64,000 bases of DNA. Source: Neodiprion pinetum (lineage: Eukaryota; Arthropoda; Insecta; Hymenoptera; Diprionidae). The stretch lies in contig NC_060235.2 in NCBI RefSeq assembly GCF_021155775.2, positions 37,178,607-37,242,606 on the forward strand. The letters are read 5' to 3'. A model generated the notes under the pieces. It was not told the origin of the DNA, made no database searches, and worked only from the letters and a program-made list of their open reading frames with translations. Below are positions 1 to 12,809 of the stretch, piece by piece (positions within the stretch are counted from its first letter, which is position 1; each line of letters opens with the position of its first letter). The position numbers and the translations under genes are program-made.

Positions 1-977
1 TTTTCAAGAGGATTTTACGTTCGTTGGAAAAACCAACGTTCAGACCTTTTCCCCGCAAGAAAAAAAAAATAACACCATCTCGATCCGAAACAACGTTACG
101 TTCCTACTCCGGGTCCAATATTCCTCCAACGCACCTTTCGAACACATACGAGGTACCGGTTACGCATGTGCTTGGAATAGAAGAGTCGGAGGAATTAGCA
201 GGAAGGGGGGATTGAGTTTAAGGATCGTCGTAAAATCCCGGTTCGCGGATGCGCCGGCGTCCCACAGGCAGTGGGATGTATCCCTTGTTGCCGTAGGTAC
301 AACACCGCTCTTAATGGATTACCGGGACAATTTCGTTATCCCCGAGACAATTTAAACCAGTTACCAGACTAATTAGCGATTATCGTTGTTTCGTAACGAT
401 TATCCTCATCCACTCATCGGCGACGCGCGAAACCTTGATTGATGCTGCACGCCATAATCGAGTACTCGTAATTCATGACGAGTTCTCACTGAACAGCACG
501 AAAAGAAAGTAAAGATAAAAGTGATTGCCCATCTTTCTCTCATTTTCATCAAACCTTGTATAACAACGAATCAATTATACTTGCATACTATTTTTTATTC
601 CTTGTACTTGTACGTACACGGCGGGGTAGAAGAGAGAAGCGAAAAAGCAGTGAGAATATAAGAAAAATCTGATCAATCCAATAACGAAAAGAAAAATGTA
701 TACGGAAAGTGCGAAGAAATGAAAATATAAAAAGATCTATCGAGGGATTTCTCAACGGGTTTTTTTTTATTTTTTTTATTTTCGGAAATACGTGAACCGC
801 ATGTAGGATAGGTGTACAAATGATTATATAGGAAGCATTACCAAATTGGTAGTAAATATTTGAACAGGGTACCCGCAGCTTATATTACACAGCCGTGATC
901 GTTGTATTTCGCTTACGGTCGTGCTGTAAATCGCCGCTGCAGAGGAATTTCAATCGTAGTGATTTTCGAATCGATTA
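1..977. other. Intergenic AT-rich sequence, no gene seen
   Basis: No reading frame here has recognisable domain content; the longest open stretch (24-215, plus strand) is short and lysine/serine-rich by composition. Short A and T runs occur, for example near 763-780. I see no RNA gene and no repeat structure before the transposon that starts at 978. Confidence 0.5.
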
Positions 978-1046
978 CACCGGCACACAAAAAAAAAAAA
1001 TTCTCTGTACTTTTGACCGGACCCATCCATCTCTATGTATTTTGAC

Positions 1047-1430
1047 CCGCTGAATCCGAATCCGAGGTCCGTTTTACCCCTATACCCTCAGATTTCGAGA
1101 AAACTTTGAAAAACCAAAAAAATAACGAAAATTGGCAGTTTTCGTGATATAAAAAATTCTGCGGAGCTGAACTAAGCATGATTTTCATGTTTTTTAATCC
1201 GTTGAATACGAATACAAAGTTTACATAGACCATAAACTGTTTTAAATGCAAGAAAATTGCAAAAAATTCTTAAATACTCCGAAAAATCTAGTTATTGTGA
1301 TGAAAAAAAATTGTATGCAGCTAGATCAATGATGATTTTCATGTATTATGATCCGCTGAATATAAATCTCTAACGTATTCGGCCCAGACGTCCGTAGGGA
1401 CCTATGTACATAGCAAAAAACCTCTCAAAA
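1047..1430. repeat. Degenerate ~153-bp subrepeats inside the 978-2221 element
   Basis: The motif CCGCTGAAT and its surroundings recur at 1047, 1199 (as CCGTTGAAT) and 1353, spacings of 152 and 154 bp. Each is preceded by a similar tract (ATGATTTTCATGT or ATGTATTTTGA). The left arm therefore appears to have grown by internal tandem duplication before or while the element amplified. Confidence 0.6.
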
Positions 1431-1692
1431 TTTCGAAAACCTAACGTTGTTATGGTAAAAATCAATTATTTTATAAAAATAAAATATATTTCACATGTGA
1501 TTGAATTTTTGAAGCACAAATTTGAAGATTATTTGGCCTCAAACCCAGATAAATTTAAGTAAATCGCAAAAAATCTGTAAAATTACAAAAATTTCGGATA
1601 ACCGCACTTATAGAGATAAAAAAAAATTGATTGAGCTTGATTAAATTAATTTTTTTCAAAAAATCTTTTCAAAAACATTTGTCTTGTTGATT

Positions 1693-1854
1693 TCAATTTG
1701 TTCTTCGCTTATATCTAACCCTTTTATCTTCAAATGACCTACATAAAGGATTTCTTTTTCTCTTCCTATTTTCAACAGGTACATCTCTCTTTAGTGTCCA
1801 GCAATAATCTGCCATCATATTGACATCCCACCTTCCTTGATATCGATTTTCCAT
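1693..1854 (-). pseudogene. Coding remnant in the transposon centre (MMADYCW motif)
   Basis: In the non-inverted centre of the 978-2221 element, a minus-strand frame reads RWDVNMMADYCWTLKRD followed by a Lys/Arg-rich tail and a stop. Outside this stretch the frame runs into the terminal repeat and becomes low-complexity. I associate the motif, from memory and unverified, with the C-terminal end of uncharacterised repetitive proteins in insects and cnidarians. No catalytic motif is present. It is best read as the 3' scrap of a gene carried by the parent element, and its function is unknown. Confidence 0.35.
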
Positions 1855-2224
1855 TTTACTGATGTCTTGTTGAAATTTTTTGAAACCTTGAATTTTTTGA
1901 AAATAGTTGCAATTTTTCGAGATTTTCAAGAATTTTTTGCAATTTTCTTGCATTTAAAACAGTTGATGGTCTATGTAAACTTTGTATTCGTATTCAATGG
2001 ATTAAAAAACATGAAAATCATGCTTAGTTCAGCTCCGCAGAATTTTTTATATCACGAAAACTGCCAATTTTCGTTATTTTTTCGGTTTTTCAAAGTTTTC
2101 TCGAAATCTGAGGGTATAGGGGTAAAACGGACCTCGGATTCGGATTCAGCGGGTCAAAATACATAAAGATGGATGGGTCCGGTCGAAAGTACAGAGGATT
2201 TTTTTTTTTTGTGTGCCGGTGTTA

Positions 2225-3695
2225 TGAATGTAAATCGTGCTTGTGTGTTCTCTTAACCGGAAAACATATAATACCTACTTGAAATACAGTCTTATTATTG
2301 CTAATTCATAATATGAGATAGCTGAAGTAAATTTAGGTTATAATTCACTGTAAGCATTTATTCAATATTATATGCACTCGTTTGCAAAAGCTATAATGTT
2401 TGAAACAAATGAATGTTGTTAACTAGAATATATCGCATCACATGCGGCCTCGCAGTGATTGAAAAACTGAAATTGAATCATCTAAATATGTTTTTTTCAT
2501 TTCCTTGGCTGCATTGGAATATTTCGCAATAAGATAATCGGAAAGGTGATTCTTGTCGCTTGCATTTGATATATATATCTTTTTGATATTTGAACAGCGG
2601 GTCAACAAGATGTGCACATTTTTAAACGAAATCGCGGGTTAGTGCAAGTTTTCACACGTGACAATAATTTCCCGACAACTTGCCCCATTTCGACTTTTCC
2701 GTGGTTTTCAGAGGTTGGGTCAAGTTTTTCGGGATTTTTGGAATCTGAGTCGAATTTTTCGTAGTTTTTACTGTTATCGGAGTCTACGTCGACTGTTTCG
2801 AGATTTCCAGGAAAAAATTCAGTCGAGAAAAGGATTATTGCTTAAAGCTATACATTGAAAACCCAAATTTCTCACAACAAAACAAAAACAACAATATAAC
2901 GGTGCGAAAAAAAATGCTCATAATTTTTTTCCAGTTTTCGTCATTTAAAATACTTGGGCCAACTTGACGCGCAATTTTTTATTTATTTTTTTTTTTTTTT
3001 TAATTTAACAACTCTATTCAGAGTTGCTTTAGAACATTCAAAAATTTTCTCTAGGTGTACAAAGGATGCATCCATTTACAGTGTCCATATCCGAATTGAA
3101 TGAAATTTTTATTCGAAAAAATTCTACAAATCAGAGAGTATAAAAAATGATACAAATAGCACCTGTCTCCCCTAATAATGTGCGGTTTTAAGAATTTCAA
3201 ATTTTCACCAGCAAATGAGAGGTCGATGGAAAATTATTATACAGCATCAAATTCGACGATATAATACAACACGGTAAAACACAAATATTTAATATTGTGA
3301 TGGAGTAACGATCGAGTCGATACGCACCTACACTACTATACGTATGTATAATGAATCAACAGCTTGATGCAATTATACATTGTAACGGAAAGACACACGC
3401 TTAAACGTATCGTGAATAATGTTCAATTAGGTGTACTCCGTTACACTGATATTATGGGTATACAAGTTAATTAATCACTGAGGGTACATAGCCATATCGG
3501 CAAGTAATTGTCACCGTTCATTGCGAGTAGTATGTACGTCGCGCAAATATTAATCACCGATTGCAAAATGCTCGAATGCGTCCAAATACGCGCATGTTAT
3601 ATATGGATACGAACGCGTAATCGATGTATATCAATTATAACGTCACGTTTTCAACGCATTTGGATGAAAATTTAATGCACAATTCATACTTGAAT
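2225..3695. other. Intergenic AT-rich sequence, no gene seen
   Basis: Strongly AT-rich, with a T tract around 2980-3001 and no convincing reading frame. Around 2660-2830 there is a loose recurrence of TTTTTCG/GATTT-like words that resembles decayed transposon arm sequence, but I could not pair it with a partner. Confidence 0.45.
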
Positions 3696-4210
3696 AGAAT
3701 AGCAAAAAGATTTCTGGCTATAGATTCCTACGTTATTGACACTAGCCAAGATACAAACCTTTTTCTATAACGTTCGAGGGCGGGGGATATCCCTACTCTG
3801 ACTGACTTTATCGATCATTGGTTCATTTACTTATCCGATATTATCGATCGAGCGATAATTCCGTTAATGTACCTTACCATGGATTTGCCCTGACTTACCA
3901 TTGTTTCAACCCTCATCAGAAAAAATCCCGAAACTGAATTAACTACATGCGTACCTTATCGAGCAAGATCGAGGGATTTTTTCCGATGAGGCTTAAAACT
4001 ATGGTAAGGCAGGGCAAATTGACGGTAAGGTATCAGTGTATTAGAGTTATCGGACGATCGATAACAGCGGATAGCTGAATGATCCCATGATTGATAAACT
4101 CAGTCGGAGTGGGGATATCTCCCACTCTCAAACGTTCTGGAAAAAGGTTTGTGTCTTAGCTAGAGTCGGTAATGTAGGAATCTGCGTCCACAACTCTTCT
4201 TGCTATTCTT
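3696..4210. mobile_element. Foldback element with ~250-bp arms
   Basis: The interval is an imperfect palindrome. The left arm (about 3696-3945) pairs with the right arm (about 3965-4210); both contain AGATATCCC/GGGATATCC tracts, TTATCGATCG-like words and a TACCTTACC...TTTGCCCTG block in inverted order. The centre is only about 20 bp. No protein-coding potential is visible. Target duplications are unclear because similarity trails off gradually beyond the arms, so the exact ends are uncertain by tens of bases. Confidence 0.75.
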
Positions 4211-5025
4211 CTTACCTATGTTTCAGGATTTTTCCCCCACGGAGTCTTCGATTTAAATTTTCTTCGTGATCATGAGAAGGACTCACGATACTTTGCAGAA
4301 AATCAGGATCAGTGGCAATTTCCGATGTTTCGAACTCGTCTAATTAGCAGGTAATAATAGATGGTCGGTGACTATATCTGGTTAAAACAGAAATAATTTG
4401 AAGAGTTCTTGGTTGATCACATTTGAACCTTCGCAAAGCTCTGTTTTTCACAAGAAATTAACGGTACTAAATTCCCGAATAGAGAACAAAGATGCTATCA
4501 AATTCTGATTACGCAACAATGGCGATCAGAGATGACACCCGTAGTTCAAGGACTTTTTCTTGGCACTTAAGTTTGGATTCGTTGGTGCATTACAGAGCTT
4601 GCACGAGTGCCTCGAGAGGCCTTACCATAGTTCAGTTTTGCGGTTATAATACCGACATATCCATACACGTATGAGGTATAAGGTATAACGTCGGAGCTAT
4701 CAGACTTACCCTCGTATAATCTCGGCAGGGTGGGAAGGGCGTGTGTCGTAGGTATAGGCGTGGAAGAGGAGCCATGCATTTACAAGTACGGCCATCTACA
4801 TACGAGATGAACGCAGCCCTGTTTTATTCATATTTCGTATCTTATAGACAGAAGTGGCAGTGCGGCTGTGCCAATGCACAGCCTATCATATTCACATCCC
4901 TTCTCAACGTTCCTATAAAACTGACCGCCTTTTGGAAAAATCTTATTATTATATTTTTTATATTTGATATTTGAGAAAGGTTTACGAAAATTGAAATATA
5001 TTGGTGAATAAATTGGAATAATTGC
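4211..5025. other. Intergenic sequence, no gene seen
   Basis: Short overlapping open stretches occur on both strands near 4490-4980, but none shows a domain, signal peptide or splice context. I read them as chance. Confidence 0.4.
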
Positions 5026-5054
5026 ATATATATATATATAAATATATATATATA
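5026..5054. repeat. (TA)n microsatellite
   Basis: An alternating TA run with one interruption (an extra A near 5041). Confidence 0.9.
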
Positions 5055-5056
5055 CG

Positions 5057-6420
5057 TGGTATTTCGTACCCCGTCACATGGTTCAATTATCGCACTTCCC
5101 TACGAACGAATATCGCTAAAAATAACGAAAGCACGTCTGAGGCCAATACTCCAAAACGAACGACTAGTTATCTTTAAGTGAAATTCTCTTTATTAAGCTA
5201 ATTCTATTCTATTTTCTAATTTTGTAACGCTCTACGAGAAACACCTACGAGACTCCCGCTTCAAGATACCAGGACACAGCCTGACAGGGGTCACGTACCA
5301 GCTCAACACCGACCACCACCGACTACAGACGAACGAATACCGCTGAAACCACTCCCGATGGATGTCTATCTAAGTTGTGAACAGGGTCGTGCGTGATGCA
5401 CAAACAGCACCTCCAACTATTTAAGACTTATCGGCCAGGAGCCGAACCACGAATCAATGCTTCGACAGCTCGGATGCATCGCCAGGCGGCGTATAGGGCT
5501 GTCCGTCGAAAACACAACAAAGCCTCCCGTCGACGATACTTATCAGCCTGGAGCTGAACCGACCACGACATCTACTAAGTCGTTGTCTATCAAATAGAGG
5601 ACGGTTTTCTCTTAATGAACCGTCCTATCGAAGGGCTGTGGCGTGGAATAGGCTAGACTATGCTGAACACGTGGATCTGGTGGATATAGTGTGGGGATCC
5701 GGGTCGAGGGCCATCACCACCAGATCGTTCCGGTATGAGGGCTCCGATGAGCGAGGGCCGGGATGCAGCGCCGACGAAATAGCTACAACGGGGAGTACCA
5801 GTAAAGCAAGGAGTGAAGTACAATCGGTCGCAAGTCCAAGAGATCGGTGACGCAATATTATCGCACACCTCGATATCGCAACACATGAGCGGTACGACCT
5901 CCCCTCTCACCAACGATACAGTACAGCTGAGGGAAAACATCTCCGACCAGCTTCCGACGTCCCGATACCTCGATACCTGTCGTCGAGGGAGAAGAAAAAC
6001 AAGCGGCGAGGGATTATCGCCGCCTACCTGTGGACCAGACCTACGCGACCTGCTGGCCCAATTAGAATAACGCAAATTTGAGGAAGAATCACGTGACAGC
6101 AGCACGACGAAAATCAGGATCATCGCTCGTCTCGACACTCTACGTTCAGTTTTCTATAATAACAGACGTGTTCTTGCTATCGCTATCAAAGTTCTTTCCC
6201 TCTACCATTATCTTGTCTATACTGAGCAAGCTGTGCAAAACCGTCGTAGAACCTGATCTTGTCTTTATCTATATCTCTTTTCTAATTATCTATTTTCTGA
6301 CGCATGTGCGTCTGGCACCCAACAATCATATCTTTCTCTTGTATTATCTCTCAATATCTAATTATTCAGGTTAGTAACTGCGCCGTAGGGTAACCAATCT
6401 CACATTATCAATTAACCCTC
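5057..6420. other. GC-richer block, possible old retroelement fragment
   Basis: From about 5220 to 6130 the base composition is visibly richer in C and G than either flank. It contains a near-repeat, TTATC(G/A)GCC(A/T)GGAGC(C/T)GAACC, at about 5428 and 5540 (112 bp apart), a 9-bp perfect stem-loop (5598-5606 with 5617-5625) and two overlapping plus-strand frames (5638-5850 and 5813-6070) rich in Ser/Thr/Arg. TGGCACCCAACA near 6313 resembles a tRNA primer-binding site of LTR retrotransposons, but no LTR pair, reverse transcriptase or integrase is present. The identity is a weak inference. Confidence 0.25.
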
Positions 6421-9400
6421 ACACACACAAAAATATTGGTTACAATATATTCTGTTTTATTTCAAGAGCCGAATATAATATTCGTGAGTGACGGATAAAT
6501 AAATCTCAGCGGGTTACAAAATAATGCAAAAAATCTCTAAACTTGGAAAGAAATAATTGATCACTACTGTACAAACGTATTTCAATTCTAACGAAATTTC
6601 AAAGTTTCAAATTTCTAACCGTATCCTGTGTTATCGGTTTGCAAATTTATCGATAATTTTCCATCATTTTACGTTCGCCGAAGCTCGAGAAAAAAAAAAT
6701 AAAAAATTCAGGTGAAATCAGGACGATAAATCAAGTAGGTAACGCGAGAAATTCTTATAAATGTGAGGCAAAACTTGTCAAACGCAAGATATTTTGTAAT
6801 TTAAACAGCTGATCCCAGCACAGGCATTTCTTTTATAAATCTACCAATACGACTTATAAATTAATCTAGGTAATCCAAACGGTTTAATCATCTTCTTTTA
6901 TCGATACTTTAACTTTCGAATAAAAAGCTTTATCTGTAACAGAATTTAACGGGATACTCAACGACGTTCGCGTCACGATATTGAGGCTTTTCCGCAATTT
7001 GAAAAATTTACATACCGTTCTCATGATAAAATATAGCAATTTATGAATTTTTCAAAACTCCCGAGGTCTGAATTGAGACGAGGTCGCTTCTGCGGCGCGA
7101 TTTTCCATTAGGGAAGGCTGATGAGAAATGGCACGAGTGGTCCGATCGAGGAAAATCGTTCGCCTGCAACGGTTATAGCATCCGCATAGCCTGCAGGAGT
7201 CTCTCGTTTCAGGATATAAAACCAGTACTTAATTAACAATTCCGACGCTTCCTAATCAGCCCCCAAGTCCCCTCGACCGGCTGACCCCGAAGGGCAAAGA
7301 CGCGCGGTGTGTGTAGATGGAGGAATTATTATGTTATTGCAATCGAAATGGAAATCCGATTATTGTAAAGCTCCTCCGCGGCCGGAAGTGAAGGAAATAC
7401 GACGGGAATGGACATTCGGTCTAAGGATCCACCTAACTGCTCGCACTTCGCTCGAGGGTTCGCATTTCATCCTCGTCCTGCAGCGCGCCTCGAATTGCAT
7501 GCGCTACACGCATACGTACTCACACCGAGAAGAATTTCTAAACCTGGTTACTGTTTTACAGGTTTCTCTCAGCCGAAACAAGAAAATCCAGTAGTATTTT
7601 ACTATTCAATGTTAGTGCAACAATAATTTGATGACAGGGACTCATTTATCTGACAAACATTTGGCAAACTGAAGAAGCAGATTTAACGTTACAATAACCG
7701 GAAAATGTGGTATAATTGGCAACTATAATTACACCAAATTGATGTCAATGTTATTTTATTTTCCTATTAATTATAACAGACGGAATTGTTCTGATTGCAC
7801 AACTTTCAGAGACGAACGGTAAGGGAGGTAATCAAAATTTTTTCGAATACAGCCTTTTGCACAATCGTGCTTGATTTTTAATATCCAGCAAGGATATTAA
7901 GATATTAGAACAACAATAAGCGAAATTCAATTTTTCTACAGTTAGTAAGATGTTACGACAACGTTCAAATTTGATTGCAATTCACCGAAATCCTTAGATT
8001 CCAGTAAAACAACTGGACCTAGTCAAGAATTGTGTGGTAACCAAAACTACAGAAATTTTTATTTTGAAATTAGTTCCCTGCAAACTACCAGCATTATCAT
8101 TAAAATCTATAACGTACTCTGCATATGCATAAAATTATCAACAAATCGAATTGCGTACATCCATTTGAATCACAACGTATTTCAGCCACATTTAGAAGAA
8201 CCCAAAAGGGTACATAACATACGTAACAAATGTATATTCCCGAAAGCTTTGAAACCCCATTGAATCGATAACAAAAAATTACTCTAAAATGATATTCCTG
8301 TACCCCATCAAAATATTTTACTGTTACAACTGCCGTGTTGTAATTATGACCAACAAGAATCTTTCACCTATTAATATTATAATATATTCATGGGGATAAC
8401 GTAATTGCAGAGTCGATGCGGCGATGCAATTAATTTCGTATAGTTTTTACAACCCTTCGGCGGCGTGTTTGAGACGATAAATTTCACCGGGTGGCATCGA
8501 GTGCCCACCAAGATACACAAGCGAAGGTTCGTTCAGCCAGTCTTCTAACCGGCAAACTGTTGATCCACCAATTTTACGCGCGATCGAGTCCGCACTGCAG
8601 GGTTTGCACCGCGTCGACCCGCTTCGAGGATTCTCCCTTTCCTGCAAAACTCCTCTTCGTCATCCTCCTCGTCCTCCTCGTCCACCTCATCCTCGCCGTC
8701 GTCGTCGTCGTCGTGACGAGGAATCCCGGCGCGCGCTAAGCCACGGCAATAATTTGGATTTAAATTTCACTTGTTGCCGCCCCTAGAGCTTCGAACTTTC
8801 CCTACCGCAGTTTGTACCAACGTACGAATTTGCATTCACTCCCCTGCCGAACGGTTGCCAGACATCAACGGCTTAGAACACGCGACTCTTACGCTAATAT
8901 AATTTCTATAGTAAACCTGATTTCCGAATTTCGAATTCATTTCTACATTTTACGATTATTTTCACCAATTCGTTATTTTTTTTTTTCATCTTTTAAAACA
9001 ACCGTATCGCTGTGATCCAGAAATAGCTATTCGTATTGTCATCGAGACGCATAAAAAAAAAAAAAGTAGAAATAAAAATTCGTGATTGTACGTTTTCTTA
9101 TGGATTGAAAATTTTTCCCTGTAGTAAGGCATACGGAACTTGGTGTTTTTACGAAATATAAGAACGGCAAGTAATCGATAAATTCCAAACAAAACCGATA
9201 TATTTTATAATCAAACTAAAATGTTCAAGCCTCGACAAATTTTGTTGTTACTCAGCATATCTAGTAATAAATGATTCTAAATTTCGTTATATCGATATTT
9301 TTATCCAGCAGTCAAAATCGTCGTTTTTCCAATAAACTCGTACAGGACGTAACATATTAAATCGGTGCCAGCGGTTGGATGTAACAAAGGAAATAATCTG

Positions 9401-12195
9401 CTGCGAATGACAAGCCGATATTTTCCGTTTCGTTTATACTCTCTTGTTCCTGTTTTTTTTTTTCTATATATTTTTTTATTTCTTTTCCTTTACGATGTAA
9501 TCTAAAACAAGTGGATCGCGTGAAAAATGTAGATTAAAATCAGAAGCTACAAACAATAAGACGTGCGAGAAAATTCAGGCCTACGACAAGGTCGATTTGG
9601 TATTTGGAAGAGAAAATATATGATGAATAAAAAATGAATTCATCCTCCTCGTCATCTAAGATTAATCTGGACTGATCCGGCAACGCGGTAGTAAATTTTT
9701 TCTAATGGTCGACTTGAGTCTAGGTACGCGCATCTACGTGTAGATCGTTGTTTTATACGGTGTGCGGGAGCCGGAGGGCGTACATCTATCCCATACCTGT
9801 GGAATAAGAGTCACTGGCGCGCGACTCGTCGTCTCTTGCAGGAGAATAAACGATTAAAATGCTAATATTCGGGGCGAGCCCAGCATTTCACCCCTTGCAG
9901 AGGATGGATGGAGGCTCGTATGTGTCCGGACGAAAAACGAACGGGAAACGGGAAGCGGGAAAGATTGCCGTTAGTGCTGCTGCACTGATTTTAATTTTCC
10001 CGGATCAAGAACGCGCCATTCTTCTGAAATTCAATTTGGCCATCAAAAACGAAATAAAGACACTACTTGCCTTTTTGATGAAAAAACATATCAAAGACGA
10101 TCATATAAAACGTCGATTCGGATCTTGAGATGATTTTTTACGTGATTTCCGGCATTTTTGGATTATAAAATAAGATTCTCTGTTCCAAAAAAAATTACTA
10201 GTATTCAAAGAAGTTTGTTGGCTGAAAAACGATGCTTTTTATTGATTTGATTGTAAGAGTTTATTTTACAAATCGACTGCAATAGATTTTTTATTCTTCG
10301 GTATTCAATTCAATATTGACATTTGTTGACGACAATAAATATCGGTGTAATTTCGTAACATCAAATGTTTAACGATACCAATATTATAATAAAAAAGTAT
10401 TCCATTGAATTTTCAGAAAATAATCTTTTCGATAAAATAAGCTACCGTTCAGTGAAACTGGATTAATTCATTTGATTTTTAACAATTTTCAATCGATTTA
10501 AAGTGACGCATCGAAATCCCAATATTTTCCAACTATCATTTTTACAGCATCCGAAATACTCAACTATCCGATCACCTCGAAAGAAAATTAATAAAAGATA
10601 CCGATTTTTGGCCAACCAAGGTCCGTAATTGATGATGGATTCGCGATTTCGCGGTGCTTATAGTATCAGCGGCATTCCAATCTCGCCTAACGAAGTTATT
10701 GAGATGAAAAAACGTGATACCGAATAAAACAAAAGATTGTGTCGCGGACGTGGAATATTCTCGGTGATTTTGATACCGACGTTTAGTATGCATTAGCGAA
10801 TCTCCGATTTGGCGCCTCGGCACGAACACAGATTCCCTGAAGAAATCCTTCCCGTATCTTCTCACGTCTCGTGCCGTGCTGTTAAACGCGTCAACTATAA
10901 TCCACCGGTCAAGCGGCTAAAGGAGATTTCATCGGTAAGCTCCAGAGATCGACGTGTTAAACCCGACGTAACAAATGTTTTCCACCCTGAATTGCATCGG
11001 GAGTCACGTCAGAAGCTCGACGATTTCACTCATTTTCTTTTTCTCGCATTGTTGCTTTGCTCCTTTCGCGAATGGATTTTTTTTTTAATTTCAATCTTCG
11101 CCCGGCAATTGTTCAGTGACGATAAACGTATTTTATTCAAATATTGTACAAATATCTGTTTCTCTTAGTTTTTTTTTTTTTTTTTTTCCATTGTTGTCTG
11201 ATTGCTTTTAGAGTTCATATTAAGAAACAAAAGGAGAGAAAAAATTTGTTCAATAATCTCACGAATTCGGGCATCATCCTTCGGTACAAATATTTTCAAA
11301 CAAATCAACGTACGCATACTTTTTCTGCAGGCTATGCACTGAATGTTTTGACAGTAAGAATTAGTTACATCATTCGGGATATTTGTATGATATTTTTATT
11401 TTCTATAAATCGGTGAGAAATAAAATGGTATTGCCATAGAGGATAGAATTGTTGAAATGAAATTAAAGAGACAACAAACCGGACTGCAAACAGACAAAAT
11501 TAAAAAAGACCGAGCAACGACGGAAAAAAAGGAAGAACCAAAATTCAGCGTAGAACATGTTGAATCAACATTCGACATTCCGCAGTGAATTCAACACGGT
11601 TTTAGCGGTGGTTCGTATACTGCGTGTACAGTCCACCGCAAAACCTATTAAATAATTTTCGACCTCAGCGTTTTATTATCTCTCAGTTTACACCACGTTA
11701 TCCTGATAAAGGATATTAAACGTACAAATGTCATTCACTGGCCATAATTTCCACGTAATTATTGAAAAATTATCGATTCGTCAATGCCTGCAAAATATGT
11801 GAGCTATTCAAAAAGTATTATACGATTATCTCGTACAATATAAATCGACGCAGACTGCATACTTCGAAAATACAGTGGAGACTGTACATATAGAGAAGTG
11901 TCGAGGCGGTGGCAAAGGGTCGTCGAATAACGCAGGCTTCGTGATTTATTCATTTATTTTTCATTTTTCATCTCTATTTTTCGTTTCATTTTTACTTTTT
12001 GTTTGATTTATTCAGCGGCTGAATATTTACATTACAAATTAGCGACACGGCACTGGTCTCTGTTTTCCAGCTGCAAAATGACTGTATTCCATTTTTCTTT
12101 TTGCTTTCTTCCTTTCTTTCTTTACTTTCTGTTCAAATTGATGAAATCCGGTGCAACCGTTGAGCTTTAAGGTAAGCGGGGTATTAGATGTACAT
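6421..12195. other. Long gene-free AT-rich stretch
   Basis: No reading frame in this 5.8 kb has domain content. Short CpG-rich patches occur near 7250-7520, 8450-8740 and 10780-10990. The frame with a run of Leu/Val at 8491-8739 owes its hydrophobicity to CTC/GTC simple repeats and is unlikely to be a membrane protein. T/A homopolymers are frequent (for example near 9448 and 11170). No tRNA-like arrangement of promoter boxes was seen. Confidence 0.45.
8661..8716. repeat. CTC/GTC trinucleotide-rich microsatellite
   Basis: Imperfect (CTC)n/(GTC)n sequence ending in about six perfect GTC units (8699-8716). Confidence 0.85.
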
Positions 12196-12809
12196 GGGTC
12201 GTCCCATATCATATTTACAATTCAAAAAATATAAATAATTGGGTATAGAAATAATTAGCACGCATTTTTTTATTTCAACGTGATAAAGAAAATTCCGTAG
12301 TTACGAATTTTTGAAGTTTCAAAGTCGGAAAAATCAACCTTCTCTTGAATGCTCCAAGCTTGTATACAATTTCATCGGAAAAAAATGAAATTTTCAGAAA
12401 AAGTTCATAATCGTTCAAACTTTGCATGTAGCAATAAATGACAAACTTTCTTTGTTTATTCATACAACAAATATGCAATTGTTTGAAAAAAATAATTTTT
12501 GCAATAAATCGATCTCTTTAAAATTATTTTTCAACGACTAAAATGTTCATCATAGTCCACAGAATATCTCATGAAAATTTCAAAGTGGTCAGTTAAGTGG
12601 TGTTAAAGATACGATGCTTCTAGCATTCAAGGAAAGTTTGATTATTCTGACTTTGAAACTTCAAAGATTGAAAACTCCGAAATTTAGCGTATCATGTTGA
12701 AATAAAAGAATACATGTCAATTATTTCTATATTCAATCAAAAATAAAAAATAAAAAATGTATACGAGGTGATTTTATTTTTCAATTGTGAATATGACATG
12801 GAATGACCC
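12196..12809. mobile_element. Foldback element with ~165-bp arms, GGTCRTYCCATRTCAT ends
   Basis: The left arm (12196 to about 12360) is the inverted match of the right arm (about 12617 to 12809). Both begin with a GGGTC(G/A)T(C/T)CCAT(A/G)TCAT-type terminus and share inner blocks such as TAGAAATAATT and TTGAAGTTTCAAAGTC. The middle 250 bp is unique AT-rich sequence without coding potential. This is a non-autonomous hairpin-type transposon; its terminus resembles that of the element at 14728-15405. Confidence 0.8.

Larger units (their letters stand above)
978..2221. mobile_element. Foldback DNA transposon with ~310-bp terminal inverted repeats and TTA target duplication
   Basis: The two ends are long inverted copies of each other: 978 to about 1288 matches the reverse complement of about 1908 to 2221 with few differences. 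The outermost bases are CACCGGCACAC on the left and its complement on the right. The trinucleotide TTA flanks both sides (975-977 and 2222-2224), consistent with a 3-bp target-site duplication. CAC termini with a 3-bp duplication recall the CACTA/EnSpm group, while a TTA target also occurs in Harbinger elements, so the superfamily is not settled. The 600-bp centre carries a short coding remnant on the minus strand, which suggests a decayed or non-autonomous copy. Confidence 0.85.

Noticed and set aside
5653..6138. 161-codon minus-strand frame
   Set aside because: Overlaps equally plausible plus-strand frames in a GC-rich block; the sequence has no recognisable domain.
8491..8739. Possible small membrane protein with a Leu/Val run
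   Set aside because: The hydrophobic run is produced by CTC and GTC simple repeats; no supporting context.
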